Part shown: piece by piece, positions 17,190-26,321 of the stretch
Numbering within the stretch: the stretch's first letter is position 1
Layout: each line of letters begins with the position of its first letter
Assembly (NCBI RefSeq): GCF_025420585.1
Contig: NZ_JAOEGB010000018.1
Span: 62,001-126,000 of the forward strand
Source of the DNA: Planotetraspora sp. A-T 1434
Lineage (GTDB): Bacteria > Actinomycetota > Actinomycetes > Streptosporangiales > Streptosporangiaceae
Direction: 5' to 3'
Length of the DNA stretch: 64,000 nucleotides
The notes under the pieces: generated by a model
Databases searched by the model: none
What the model saw: the letters and a program-made list of their open reading frames with translations, nothing else
Told to the model about the DNA's origin: nothing
Program-made: the position numbers and the translations under genes

Positions 17190-17990
17190 ACCATTCAGGG
17201 GGACCCTTGCTGGAGTCGGAGGCCGTCGCCGTAGTGGCCGAGCAGGATCCGGGCGCGGTCGTAGCCCAGCCGGCCCGGCCGGTTTCCGGGCAGATGCCGT
17301 CCGGGTCGGTGGTGGCGCGGCGGTGCGGTCCGGGGCGGTATTCGGACAGGAACAGCGGGCCGCGTTGGCGGCCTGCGACCACCGGGGCAGCAGGTGGGCG
17401 GTGTCGGTGCCCCAGGTGATCCACATGGTGTCGCCGCCCTTGACGGTGACCCCGGGCCTGCTTGTTGGGCAGGTCGAGGTCCTCGATGTTCAGGGCGAGC
17501 ACGGCGCTGGCGCGGGAGGCGGATTCGTAGAGCATCCGCCACAGCGTCTTCTCCCGCACCGGCACGTCGCGGTGTCGGCACAGCCGATCGATCCGGGAGC
17601 GGGACACGGCCTTGGTGTCGTCGTTGTTCTCGCGCCGCCGCTCGGCCGAATCCGGCAGGATGGGTGCGGTCCAGTGCTGCTTGGCCGCGCACCAGGTGAG
17701 CCAGGAGCCGACGGCGGCGCGGTTGCGGTTCCAGGTCGCCGCTTCGCGGTGCCCCAGAGCGCGGTGAGCGCCACGGCGATCTCGTCGTCGGCGACGTCGG
17801 CCAGCGCTCGGTCCGGGCCGAGCGTCTCGGCGGCCCGATCGAGCACGTTCGTGTAGGCGGGAAGGGTGTTCGGGTTCGTCCTGATCTTCGGGGAGTCGAG
17901 GAAGGCGTCGATGGCGGCGCGGACGGTCGGCCCGCCGGTCTTGCCGGGTGCGGTCAGCCGAGTGCCGAGTTTGGTTACGGTCGCCGCCAT
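17190..17990 (-). pseudogene. Tyrosine-type integrase, multiply frameshifted
   Basis: A start ATG at 17990 opens a plausible N-terminus (MAATVTKLGTRLTAPGK, then RAAIDAFLDSPKIRTNPNTL) that keeps its frame to about 17760. The catalytic half continues in other frames: EKTLWRMLYESASRASAVLA, LNIEDLDLPNKQAR, then MWITWGTDTAHLLPRW and GPLFLSEYRPGPHRR. Pieces alternate between at least two frames, and the C-terminal LRH and Tyr regions are not recovered. This is an inactivated site-specific integrase and therefore marks an old mobile-element insertion beside purB. Confidence 0.7.
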
Positions 17991-18091
17991 CGTCGCCCTC
18001 GATTCGGTCGACCTACCGGATAACGCGCACGAGTCGCGGCCCTGAAGCATTACACGGGCGCGAAGAGCCAACCCTGCAGGCAACAGTCGAC

Positions 18092-18664
18092 TCAGCGGAC
18101 TGTCGGAGCTGGCAGCGTGACCGCCTCGCGCAGCTCGGCGGTGGCCTCGGCCATGAGCTGAGCGAGGGTGGTGTCGGGCTCGGCTAGCCAGCGGGGCATG
18201 GCGCGCCGGTGGATCGCCAGCACCACGTCGATGATGAAGCGTGCTTTGCCGGGCTCGACGCCGCGGCGCTCGAGCGCCGGTGCCAGCGCGTCGGCGATGT
18301 CGACGAGCTTGATCAGATCGCGCTCGGCCAGTGCCGGGTTGGCGGCGATCACTCTTCCCCGGCGCAGCAGGAAGTCGCGTGGGCGGAAGATCTCCTCGGC
18401 TGTTCCCAGCGCGGTCAGCAGCGCCTCGATCGGGGTGAGGCCCGGGTCGGCCGCCTCGACCTGGGCGACGAGGTGGGCCTCGAGTTCGTTGCCGGCGAAA
18501 AGGACTTCCCGCTTGTCGGGGAAATAGCGATAGAAGGAGCGCTCCTTCAGACCGGCGGCGCCTGCGATCTGCGCGACCGAGGTGCGCTCGAACCCCTGCG
18601 TCTCGAACAGCTCGAGCGCCGCGCGTTCGAGCCGGCCCTGTGCGTCGGATTCCCATCGTGGCAT
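18092..18664 (-). CDS. TetR family transcriptional regulator
   Basis: 190 residues from the ATG at 18664 (MPRWESDAQGRLERA). HTH: ALELFETQGFERTSVAQIAG, then LKERSFYRYFPDKREVLF. The C-terminal ligand domain is of the usual length. It is divergent from the zinc-independent oxidoreductase gene at 18748, with two identical-type palindromes between. It probably represses both genes; the inducer is unknown, an electrophile or quinone being one possibility given the target. Confidence 0.9.
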   Translation of the reverse strand: MPRWESDAQGRLERAALELFETQGFERTSVAQIAGAAGLKERSFYRYFPDKREVLFAGNELEAHLVAQVEAADPGLTPIEALLTALGTAEEIFRPRDFLLRRGRVIAANPALAERDLIKLVDIADALAPALERRGVEPGKARFIIDVVLAIHRRAMPRWLAEPDTTLAQLMAEATAELREAVTLPAPTVR

Positions 18665-18681
18665 ACCCACCAGGGTACGAC

Positions 18682-18729
18682 AACAGGAGCTGTTATCAGC
18701 TGGTACTGTCAATGACAACAGATGCTGTT
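18682..18729. promoter_or_regulatory. Two TetR operators (AACAG-N3-CTGTT)
   Basis: Perfect inverted repeats AACAG-GAG-CTGTT (18682-18694) and AACAG-ATG-CTGTT (18717-18729), both followed by ATCAGC, spaced 35 bp apart between the divergent tetR and oxidoreductase genes. The second lies 18 bp before the ATG at 18748. Repressor binding is inferred. Confidence 0.7.
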
Positions 18730-18747
18730 ATCAGCCAGGAGATCGTC

Positions 18748-19698
18748 ATGAAAGCTCTGCAATTCGACCGGTTCGGTTCCCCGGACGTGATCGTGCTCCG
18801 CGACGTCCCACAGCCGGAGCCGGGACCCGGCCAGATCCGGATCGCCGTGCGGGCGTGCGGCCTGACTCCGGCCGACTGGCACGTCGTCGACGGTCTCCTC
18901 GCCGACCATCTGCCGCCGCTGCCGCGCGGGCTCGGCCTCGAGGTCGCGGGCACCGTCGACGCGCTCGGTGAGGGCGTCACCGGCGTCCAGATCGGCGACC
19001 GCGTGTTCGGCCCGGCCACCTTCGACGGCCCGACGGCCGGCGCCGCCGAGTACGCGCTGATGCCGGCCTGGGCACGCATTCCCGAGGGCGTAACCGCCGA
19101 GCAGGCCGCCGCGCTGCCGATGGCGGCCGAGACGGCGTGGCGCGCGCTCGACGACCTCGGCGTCCAGCCGGGTGAGCTGCTGCTCGTCCACGGAGCGGGC
19201 ACCACCGTGGGTGAGGCGGCGGTGCGCTTCGCGCTGCACCGGGGTATTCGGGTGATCGCCACAGCCGGGCCGACTCGGGCCGCCGCCCTGGAAGAGATCG
19301 GCGCCCAGGTGACCGCCTACGGCGAGGGCATGGCCGAACGCGTCAGCGCACTGACCCCAGGCCCCGTGGACCGCGCCCTGGACACCGCGCCGACCGGGGG
19401 CCGGATCGACCGCGCGGACAAGCCCAGCCCGGCCGGAGGCTCGCTACCGACCTTGATCGAGCTGACCGGGGATCCCGACCGTGTCCTCACCGTCTCGGAC
19501 TTTGCCGCCGCAGCCGAACTGGGCGTCCGGATCACCACCGAGATACGCTACGACCAGATGAATGAGTTCGCCAGGCTCGCCGGCGAAGGCATTCTGGTCG
19601 TACCGGTCGCCCGCACCTACACCCTCGGCCAGATCCAGGAAGCGGCCAAGCTCAGCCAATCCCGCCGCCCCGGCGGCAAACTCATGCTCGTCCTGTGA
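18748..19698 (+). CDS. Zinc-independent NADP-dependent oxidoreductase (quinone-reductase-like MDR)
   Basis: 316 residues from the ATG at 18748 with caggag before it. Medium-chain dehydrogenase/reductase fold: GroES-like N-terminus (RACGLTPADWHVVDGLL), GLEVAGTVDALGEGV, and a Rossmann segment LLLVHGAGTTVGEAAVRFAL (glycine pattern slightly altered from GGxGGVG). The structural and catalytic zinc cysteines are absent, as in quinone oxidoreductases. C-terminus RRPGGKLMLVL is typical. Likely reduces quinones or enones with NADPH. Controlled by the divergent TetR regulator. Confidence 0.9.
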   Translation: MKALQFDRFGSPDVIVLRDVPQPEPGPGQIRIAVRACGLTPADWHVVDGLLADHLPPLPRGLGLEVAGTVDALGEGVTGVQIGDRVFGPATFDGPTAGAAEYALMPAWARIPEGVTAEQAAALPMAAETAWRALDDLGVQPGELLLVHGAGTTVGEAAVRFALHRGIRVIATAGPTRAAALEEIGAQVTAYGEGMAERVSALTPGPVDRALDTAPTGGRIDRADKPSPAGGSLPTLIELTGDPDRVLTVSDFAAAAELGVRITTEIRYDQMNEFARLAGEGILVVPVARTYTLGQIQEAAKLSQSRRPGGKLMLVL

Positions 19699-19790
19699 TC
19701 GCCCTGCCAGTTTGATAAAGCGAGACCACCTCGACGAGGAACGGGGCCAGGCCTCTTTTCCTCGTCCGGGCACCTTGTCCTGTCCGGCGG

Positions 19791-19922
19791 TCAGAACAAG
19801 GTGTCACGTACCCGCAACGGCCGGTACCCGGTCGGGCCGAGCTGGGCGAGTTCACCTTCGATGTCGATATCGAAGGCGCCGAAAAAGTTGATGCTCTCGC
19901 TGTGCGCCGGGGAGATGTGGCG
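19791..19922 (-). pseudogene. Tn3-family transposase, C-terminal tail only
   Basis: The last 43 or so codons of a Tn3-type TnpA, ending in TGA at 19791-19793: ISPAHSESINFFGAFDIDIE followed by GELAQLGPTGYRPLRVRDTL and a final F. The rest of the roughly 1000-residue protein is missing. The tail is well preserved, so truncation rather than slow decay removed the remainder. Confidence 0.75.
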
Positions 19923-20076
19923 TGATGGCCTGCGGCACGACAACCGTCCACCAGCGTCGCCTCACCGCATGCCCCCCGCCTGTCATGTCCCGTTTTGGCG
20001 CAACCTGTCGCCATGGCCGCACAGCATCGTACGGACTCCTGCTGGCCTCGGCACCTCGCCCTGCCCAGCCGGCCGG

Positions 20077-20330
20077 TTAGGGCGTCAGCCCGAGCTCGCG
20101 CAGTTGCGCGGGTCGCAGCGGCCGCCAGCCGCTGGTGTCGAGCTTGGCCAGCTCCGCCTCCACGTCCACGTTGATGACGCCGAAGAAGTTGATGTTGTCG
20201 CTGTGGCCGGGCGAGATATGCGACAGGATCTCGTCCGGCACGTCCCGGCCGTGGGAACGCAGCTCCAGCACCGCTCTGGAATTATTCGGGCGTCCAGGCG
20301 GCCACCGCGTTGGTCAGCAGGGTCAGGCAC
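20077..20330 (-). pseudogene. Second Tn3-family transposase remnant
   Basis: A different Tn3 TnpA tail in the same orientation. CLTLLTNAVAAWTPE (near 20285-20330) is broken by a stop, then the frame shifts. LELRSHGRDVPDEILSHISP, SDNINFFGVINVDVEAELAK and LDTSGWRPLRPAQLRE run to TAA at 20077. It is only partly identical to the tail at 19791, so the two come from different Tn3 elements or from diverged copies. No terminal inverted repeats were recognised. Confidence 0.75.
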
Positions 20331-20637
20331 CCTCGCGTCCAAGAACGAGGGGCATACCACGATCACCGAGGAGCTCTGCTCCTGGATCCTCGACCAGCTT
20401 CCGTAGCCCGGCAGCTCACACATGTGGAGGTCGGGACCCCGGGGATCGGGCGGGGTCCCGACAGCGGGCGCCGCACGCGCGTGGATTCCCGCTCGAACGT
20501 GGCGGGATAAGTCCGGCGCGATAACGCGACCAGCGCCCACCGGCATGGCCGCCACTGACGTCACGCCGGTCACACCACGGTCACCCGGTCGGTCGGCCCG
20601 GTGAGAAGGCGTCGCCCGCGTTCCCGGTGGCGTCGCC

Positions 20638-23600
20638 TTACTTGGCCGGGGCCAGGGCCTCCTCGTCGTAGACCGTGACCTCAGGCTCGCCCGACGGAGC
20701 CTTGGGCGTACGGCGCAGCCGCTCCTTGGCCCGCTCGACCATCGTGTAGAGCGTCGGCACCAGCACCAGCGTGAGCAGCGTCGACGAGATCAGCCCGCCG
20801 ATCACGACGATCGCCAGCGGCCGGGAGATGAATCCGCCCGAGCCCGTCACGCCCAGCGCCATCGGAGTCAGCGCGCAGATCGTCGCGATCGCGGTCATCA
20901 GAATGGGCCGCAGCCGCCGCCTGCCGCCCTCCATGACAGCCTCCACGATGCCCAGGCCCTGCGCGCGGTACTGGTTGATCAGGTCGATCAGCACGATCGC
21001 GTTGGTGACCACGATGCCGATCAGCATGAGCATGCCGATCAGCGCCGGGACGCCCAGCGCGGTGCCGGTCGCCAGCAGCAGCCCGATCGCGCCGGTCGCC
21101 GCGAACGGAATCGACACCAGCAGGATCAGCGGCTGCACCAGGCTGCGGAACGTCGCCACCATGATCATGAAGACGATCGCGATCGCCAGCAGCATCGCCA
21201 TGCCCAGGTCGGAGAATGCCTTCTGCTGGTCGGAGCTCGCGCCGCCGATCTCGTACTTCACCCCCACCGGCAGCGACAGCGTCTTGAGCTTCTCGGTCAC
21301 CTTCGCCGTGATCGCGCCCAGGTTGGAGGCGTCTGCCGCACCGGACACGGTCGCGGTCCGCTCACCGTCCTGCCGGGTGACCTGCGTGGGACCGCCGGCC
21401 TTGATCACCTTCGCGACATCGCTCAGCTCGATCAGGCCGCCCGCCGTGGGAATCTTGATCTTCTCGATCGCGGCCAGGTCGCCGGGCGCGTCACCACCCC
21501 GCAGGACGATGTCGCTCGACCGCCCGTCCAGGTCGAGCGAGCCGATCGGCGCGCCGCGGAAAGCCTGCGCGACGAACTGGCCGATCCCGGCCTCGGTCAG
21601 CCCCTTCGCCGCGGCCTTCTCCCGGTCCACGTGGACCTCGACGCGCGGCGCGCTGTCCTCCAGGTTGGACGCCACGTCCCGCAGACCGGCGATCCCGCTG
21701 ACCGCGTCGCGCACGGTCGTGGCGGCCGTCCGCAGCTCGGCCGTGCCGGAGCCCTGCAGGATGACCTGCAGCTGGTCGGAGTTGAACCCGCCCCCCTGCC
21801 CGCCGACGGTGATGTCTCCGACGCCCGGCAGGGCCTTCAGCCGGTCCCGCAGCGTCTGCTCCACCACGGGAGTCTCCGCTCCCTCCGCGATCGAGACCGA
21901 GAACGACGCGCGGTCCGCCCCGCCGCCCAGGCCGCCGAGGAACCGGTTGCCCCCGCCGACCGTGACCTGGTAGGACCTGACCTCCGGAAGCGAGGCCAGG
22001 ACGGACTCCACCTTCTTCGCGGCCGCGTCCGTCGTCGCCAGGTCGGTCCCGACCGGCATCCGCTGGCTGATCTGGGTCGTGTCGTTACCGGAGGAGTCGA
22101 GGAAGTTCGTCCGCAGGTTCGGCGCGAGCGCCATCGTCCCCACGAAGATCAACACGCCGATCAGCAAGGTGAACACCCGCCGTCGCGTCGCGAACCGCAG
22201 GACCGGCACATAAGCCCGCTGCAGCGGGCTACGCAGCTCCTTGCGCTCCGCGTCCTCCCGTACGGCTTCCGCCTCCTGCGGCGTGAGCTTCGGAGCCTTG
22301 AGGAACCAGTACGCCAAAACGGGGATCACCGTCAGCGCCACCAGCAGCGACGCCAGCAGCGCCACCGTGACCGTGATCGCGAACGGGCCGAACAGCTGGC
22401 CGACCAGGCCGCCGACGAACGCGATCGGCAGGAACACCGCCACCGTCGTCAGTGTCGAGGCCGTCACCGCCCCCGACACCTCACGCACCGCGGTGATGAT
22501 CGCCTGCCGTTTCGGCTCGCCGTACGTCAGGTGTCGTTTGACGTTCTCCAGCACCACGATGGAGTCGTCCACCACCCGGCCCACGGCGATGGTCAGAGCG
22601 CCCAGCGTCAGCAGATTGAGCGAATAGTCGCCCACCCACAGAGCGATCAGCGCGATCACCACCGACAGCGGAATCGACACCGCCGTCACGAGCGTCGACC
22701 GGACCGACAGCAGGAACACCAGGATGATCAGGACCGCGAAGGCCAGGCCCAGCAGGCCCTCGGTGGTGAGGTCCTCGATCGAGCGTTCGACGTACGGCGC
22801 CTGGTCGAACACCACGGTCAGCTCCGAGGCGTCGCCCAGCGCGCGGGTCAGAGCCGGCAGCGCGGCGTTCACGTCGTGGGAGATCTGGACCGCGTTGCCG
22901 TCGGGCAACATGGTGATCGACACACCCAGGCTGGGCCTGCCGTTCGTCCGCGTCAGCGTCGTGGCGGTCGCGTCCCGAACCTCGACTGTAGCCACATCGC
23001 CCAGCTTGACCGGCTTCGGCTTCGGCAGCGCCTTCACCGGCACCTTCCCCGGAATGCCCGGAATGCCCGGCGTCCGGGACTGCCCGGCCGCGAAAGCGGT
23101 GGGCGCGGCGGGAGAGAGGTAGAGATTCTTCAGGTCGTCGACGGTCTGGACGCGGTCGCCGGTCTGCACGGTGAGCGACTTGCCGTCCTCCGTGAGACTA
23201 CCCGCCGGGATCGCCACGCCGTTCGACCGCAGCAGGTCCGGAATGGCGGCCGCCGACAGGCCGAGCAGCGCGAGCTTGCCCTGGTCCGGCGTGATCACGA
23301 CCTGCTTCTCCCGCGCGCCGCTCACGGTCACGTCGCGCACGCCCGCGATCGATCGCAACTGCGGTGCCATCACCCGCTCAAGCTTGTCCAGCATGCCGTG
23401 CGGGTCGTCGCCGGCGCCCACCGCGATGACCATTACGGGGATGTCGTCGGTGCTACCCGCGACGACCTGCGGGTCCACGCTCGCCGGGAGTTGCGGCTTG
23501 ACCCGGCTCACGGCCTGCTGCATCTTGCCGACCATGCCGTCGATGTCGGTGCCGTAGTCGTAGGCCACCTGGATCTGCGCCACGCCCTCCCTTGAGGTCG

Positions 23601-23847
23601 AGGTGATGCCGGTGACGCCGGTGATGCCCTGGAAGGCGCTCTCGATCGGCTTGGTGACCTGCTCCTCGACGATCTCGGGCGACGCGCCCGGATAGCTCGC
23701 CACCGCGAACGCCGCCGGGAACTCCAGCGACGGGAACAACTGCTGCTTCAGCGAGGGGATCGCGAAGGCGCCGAACACGCCCAGCACAAGCGCAATCATG
23801 ATGACGAGACTGCGATTGGCGAGGCTGAGCCTGGCCAGGGAGGTCAT
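20638..23847 (-). CDS. RND family efflux permease (AcrB/HAE1 type)
   Basis: 1069 residues from the ATG at 23847, which has gaaggag ten bases upstream. Twelve-helix RND layout with two large extracellular loops: N-terminal helix LVIMIALVLGVFGAFAIPSL, porter-domain start YPGASPEIVEEQVTKPIES, then transmembrane motif GALTIAVGRVVDDSIVVLEN (the proton-relay Asp pair in helix 4) and ALTPMALGVTGSG near the end. As usual in actinobacteria, no adaptor or outer-membrane partner is encoded. Substrates are unknown; drugs or lipids are typical. A divergent MarR gene and palindromes in the promoter region suggest inducible control. Confidence 0.93.
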   Translation of the reverse strand: MTSLARLSLANRSLVIMIALVLGVFGAFAIPSLKQQLFPSLEFPAAFAVASYPGASPEIVEEQVTKPIESAFQGITGVTGITSTSREGVAQIQVAYDYGTDIDGMVGKMQQAVSRVKPQLPASVDPQVVAGSTDDIPVMVIAVGAGDDPHGMLDKLERVMAPQLRSIAGVRDVTVSGAREKQVVITPDQGKLALLGLSAAAIPDLLRSNGVAIPAGSLTEDGKSLTVQTGDRVQTVDDLKNLYLSPAAPTAFAAGQSRTPGIPGIPGKVPVKALPKPKPVKLGDVATVEVRDATATTLTRTNGRPSLGVSITMLPDGNAVQISHDVNAALPALTRALGDASELTVVFDQAPYVERSIEDLTTEGLLGLAFAVLIILVFLLSVRSTLVTAVSIPLSVVIALIALWVGDYSLNLLTLGALTIAVGRVVDDSIVVLENVKRHLTYGEPKRQAIITAVREVSGAVTASTLTTVAVFLPIAFVGGLVGQLFGPFAITVTVALLASLLVALTVIPVLAYWFLKAPKLTPQEAEAVREDAERKELRSPLQRAYVPVLRFATRRRVFTLLIGVLIFVGTMALAPNLRTNFLDSSGNDTTQISQRMPVGTDLATTDAAAKKVESVLASLPEVRSYQVTVGGGNRFLGGLGGGADRASFSVSIAEGAETPVVEQTLRDRLKALPGVGDITVGGQGGGFNSDQLQVILQGSGTAELRTAATTVRDAVSGIAGLRDVASNLEDSAPRVEVHVDREKAAAKGLTEAGIGQFVAQAFRGAPIGSLDLDGRSSDIVLRGGDAPGDLAAIEKIKIPTAGGLIELSDVAKVIKAGGPTQVTRQDGERTATVSGAADASNLGAITAKVTEKLKTLSLPVGVKYEIGGASSDQQKAFSDLGMAMLLAIAIVFMIMVATFRSLVQPLILLVSIPFAATGAIGLLLATGTALGVPALIGMLMLIGIVVTNAIVLIDLINQYRAQGLGIVEAVMEGGRRRLRPILMTAIATICALTPMALGVTGSGGFISRPLAIVVIGGLISSTLLTLVLVPTLYTMVERAKERLRRTPKAPSGEPEVTVYDEEALAPAK

Positions 23848-23874
23848 TCGACGAGCTCCTTCATACGACACCGA

Positions 23875-23957
23875 CGAACGTTCGGCCACCATAACACTTC
23901 GCTTGGCACGAACATTTAGCTTTGCCCATTAAGTCCTGGTAACCTCTCGCGAGAGGT
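23875..23957. promoter_or_regulatory. Palindromes between RND exporter and marR
   Basis: CGAACGTTCG (perfect, 23875-23884) lies 28 bp before the RND start. ACCTCTCG-CGAGAGGT (perfect 16 bp, 23942-23957) overlaps the GTG start proposed for marR. The arms differ, so they are not two copies of one operator; either could be the MarR site. A related half-site CGAAC recurs at about 23909. Confidence 0.5.
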
Positions 23958-24621
23958 GAACGTGAGCGACTGTCGAGCAGGGCGGCGCGGCCGCACAGGC
24001 GGCGAGCCAGTGGAACGGCCCGCGACCTGGCCCGCGCAGCAGGAGCCCACCGCAGACGAGCCCCATGAGGAAGCCGCGCAGCAGTCCATGCAGGACCCAA
24101 CGCGAGGCGCGGCCTTCACCCCCGTGCAGGGCTCCGGCGACGACCAGAGCACCGACCGGCCGGAGATCATCGCCAGGCTGGCCGAACTGCAGCGGGGCCT
24201 CGGCCGCTTCTTCGCCCGCGACCGGTCCATGCCGATCATGGCCTCCAACCTCACCATGCAACAGCTCAAGGTCGTGGTGCTCCTGTCCTACCAGGGCTCC
24301 ACCTCGGGTCAGGAACTGGCCCGCCACCTCGGCGTCGGCCTCGGCACCGTCACGGGGATCGTGGACCGGGTCGTCGCCCAGGGCCTGGCCACCCGCAGGG
24401 AGGACCCCAACGACCGGCGGATCCGCCGCGTAGAGCTCACCGAAGCCGGACGCCGGCTCACCACCGAGATGCTCGACGCCGGAGCCGCCGGATACCGCCG
24501 CCTCCTGGAGCGCCTCGACACCGGCACCCTGCGCACCATGGAAACCGTCATGGGCAAGATCCACGAGGCGATGCGCCAGATGGAAGCCGAAGACCACGCG
24601 GGCGACCACCAAGCCCCCTGA
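23956..24621 (+). CDS. MarR family transcriptional regulator
   Basis: Up to 221 residues from the GTG at 23956. The first 65 residues are Gly/Glu/Gln-rich and unlikely to fold; an internal ATG at 24088 (MQDPTRGAAF) is a realistic alternative start. The winged helix is clear: LTMQQLKVVVLLSYQGSTSG, ELARHLGVGLGTVTGIVDRV, then REDPNDRRIRRVELTEAGRR as the wing. It is divergent from the RND exporter and most likely its repressor. A 16-bp palindrome sits on the proposed start. Confidence 0.88.
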   Translation: MNVSDCRAGRRGRTGGEPVERPATWPAQQEPTADEPHEEAAQQSMQDPTRGAAFTPVQGSGDDQSTDRPEIIARLAELQRGLGRFFARDRSMPIMASNLTMQQLKVVVLLSYQGSTSGQELARHLGVGLGTVTGIVDRVVAQGLATRREDPNDRRIRRVELTEAGRRLTTEMLDAGAAGYRRLLERLDTGTLRTMETVMGKIHEAMRQMEAEDHAGDHQAP

Positions 24622-24750
24622 CCCGGCGCGACCCACACCCCACCCGAACCCGCCACACGCAACCTTTCCCCGCCATAGCGGCACGCCTACTCGGGCACAG
24701 ATAGGGCCTCAACCGATGCCTGGACATGGTGGCTGCTACCTTGCCCGGTT

Positions 24751-25524
24751 ATGTCGTCGTACATCGAGGGGCTGTTCTCGCTCGCGGGCCGCGTCGCCCT
24801 GGTCACCGGGGGGAGCTCCGGCATCGGGTACGGCATGGCCGAGGCGATCGGCCGCGCCGGGGCCGCGATCGTGCTCGTCGCCCGCCGCGAGCCGGAGCTG
24901 GCGAAAGCCGTACACCGCCTGGAGGAGCACGGTGTGCGCGCCGCCGCGATCAGCGCCGACCTTGGTGACCGTACGGCCGTCACCCGCGTGTGCGCCGAAG
25001 CGGCCGGCTTCTTCGGCGACATCGACATCCTCGTCAACGACGCCGCCAACAACATCCGCCGGCCCATGGCCGAGCTCACTCCCGACGACTACGAAGAGAC
25101 CATCGCGGTCAACCTCACCGCCCCGTTCCTTCTCGGCCAGCACTTCGGGCCGCGCATGGCCGAGCGCGGCTGGGGCCGGATCATCAACATCGGCTCCCAG
25201 CAGTCGATCAGCGCGTTCGGCGACAGCGGCGTCTACGGAGCGGCCAAGGCGGCCATCTGCGGCCTGTCCCGCTCGCAGGCCGAGGCCTGGTCGAAGGCCG
25301 GCGTCACCAGCAACACGATCATCCCCGGATTCGTGCTCACCCCGCTGACCGAGCCGGCCCAGGCCGTGCCGGGGCGCGTCGAGGCCCTCGCCGCCCGTTC
25401 CATGATCGGCCGCAACGGGATCCCCACGGACTTCGCCGGCGCCGCGATCTTCCTGGCCGGTGACGCCTCCGCGTATGTCACCGGCCAGGCCATCTGCGTC
25501 GACGGCGGTTTCAGCGTCCACTGA
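24751..25524 (+). CDS. Short-chain dehydrogenase/reductase
   Basis: 257 residues. Classical SDR: cofactor motif TGGSSGIG (residues about 19-26), NDAANN in place of NNAG (about 96), catalytic Ser in IGSQQSISAFG (about 148) and YGAAK (about 162-166). The end GQAICVDGGFSVH is typical. Arg residues after the first strand (ARREPEL) suggest NADP. Closest in style to gluconate 5-dehydrogenase-like and 3-ketoacyl-reductase-like members; substrate unknown. A TACCTT box eight bases before the ATG suggests a leaderless mRNA. Confidence 0.9.
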   Translation: MSSYIEGLFSLAGRVALVTGGSSGIGYGMAEAIGRAGAAIVLVARREPELAKAVHRLEEHGVRAAAISADLGDRTAVTRVCAEAAGFFGDIDILVNDAANNIRRPMAELTPDDYEETIAVNLTAPFLLGQHFGPRMAERGWGRIINIGSQQSISAFGDSGVYGAAKAAICGLSRSQAEAWSKAGVTSNTIIPGFVLTPLTEPAQAVPGRVEALAARSMIGRNGIPTDFAGAAIFLAGDASAYVTGQAICVDGGFSVH

Positions 25525-25624
25525 CGGCGCCCCCAGACTCGCGGGCACCGACCACACCGACCAGGCCCACCACGCAGGCCCACCAGGCCGACAGGCCCGG
25601 CGGTCGGCTGCGACGTGTGGCGGG

Positions 25625-26104
25625 TCATTTGCGGCGGATCACCCGGTGGCCGGTGCCCTCGTGCCACACCTCGATCACGAGGTGCTCCCCCGCCTCGTCG
25701 ACGCGAGTGACGACGACCTCGGTGACGTCGATTCTGAACAGGTGGAACTCCTGCCCTGGCGGCCCCCCATAGCGGGCATGGACCTCCGGGTCGGCCACCT
25801 CGACGGCTCTGCCCGCCAGCTTCGCGTCACCGCTCCACGCACCGGGATTCGCCTCGTCCGGATCGTCTGACCCGCTGTGCAACGCCAGCCGCGGATCCCG
25901 GCGCAGGTCGAGCGCCTTGACCGCTCCCAGCATCGACCCCACCCAGGCCTCGCCGTCCTTGAACTCCACCTCTGTCCCGCTGATCCTGGGCGAGCCGTCC
26001 TTGCGGAGCGTGGCCATCGTCTTGTGCTTGTGCTTCCCCATGATCGACCGGACTTTCGCGGCCAGCTCGGGGATCTCCTGCTCGATCGTCTGCCATGACG
26101 CCAT
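25625..26104 (-). CDS. Pyridoxamine 5'-phosphate oxidase-like (FMN/F420 split-barrel) protein
   Basis: 159 residues. Split beta-barrel flavin-binding fold: HKTMATLRKDGSPRISGTEV followed by WVGSMLGAVKALDLRRDPRL is the standard N-terminal block, and the end GEHLVIEVWHEGTGHRVIRR is typical. Members bind FMN, F420 or heme; the substrate is not predictable. It converges on the SDR gene and has no operon partner. Confidence 0.85.
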   Translation of the reverse strand: MASWQTIEQEIPELAAKVRSIMGKHKHKTMATLRKDGSPRISGTEVEFKDGEAWVGSMLGAVKALDLRRDPRLALHSGSDDPDEANPGAWSGDAKLAGRAVEVADPEVHARYGGPPGQEFHLFRIDVTEVVVTRVDEAGEHLVIEVWHEGTGHRVIRRK

Positions 26105-26283
26105 GCCGACATCCTGCCGCCCACCACCGACATTCCCGGCCCGGCGGAGGAACGGCCGGTGGAGCGACCTCCCACAGTCCCGCTCAGGTCAGCGGCGCCT
26201 TCAAGCCGGCGTCGCTTTCACGCCACTCCCTCCAGCCCACGCCTCTGGCGCCGGGATAGGCTTCGCTCGATAGGACCCCCGGC

Positions 26284-26314
26284 TTGACTTAGACCGCGCT
26301 CGAACTCGCAGACT
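26284..26314 (+). promoter_or_regulatory. MerR-type promoter with 19-bp spacer
   Basis: TTGACT (26284-26289), 19-bp spacer containing a degenerate dyad around GACCGCGCTC, then CAGACT (26309-26314), seven bases before the ATG at 26322. The overlong spacer is the diagnostic geometry for MerR activators, so the MerR gene that follows probably controls its own operon. Confidence 0.6.
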
Positions 26315-26321
26315 GGTCCCC

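Noticed and set aside
21631-23595. 654-codon open frame antisense to the RND exporter
   Set aside because: Very rich in Arg/His/Gln/Asp with no domain pattern; it is the mirror of a high-GC gene with strong third-position bias.
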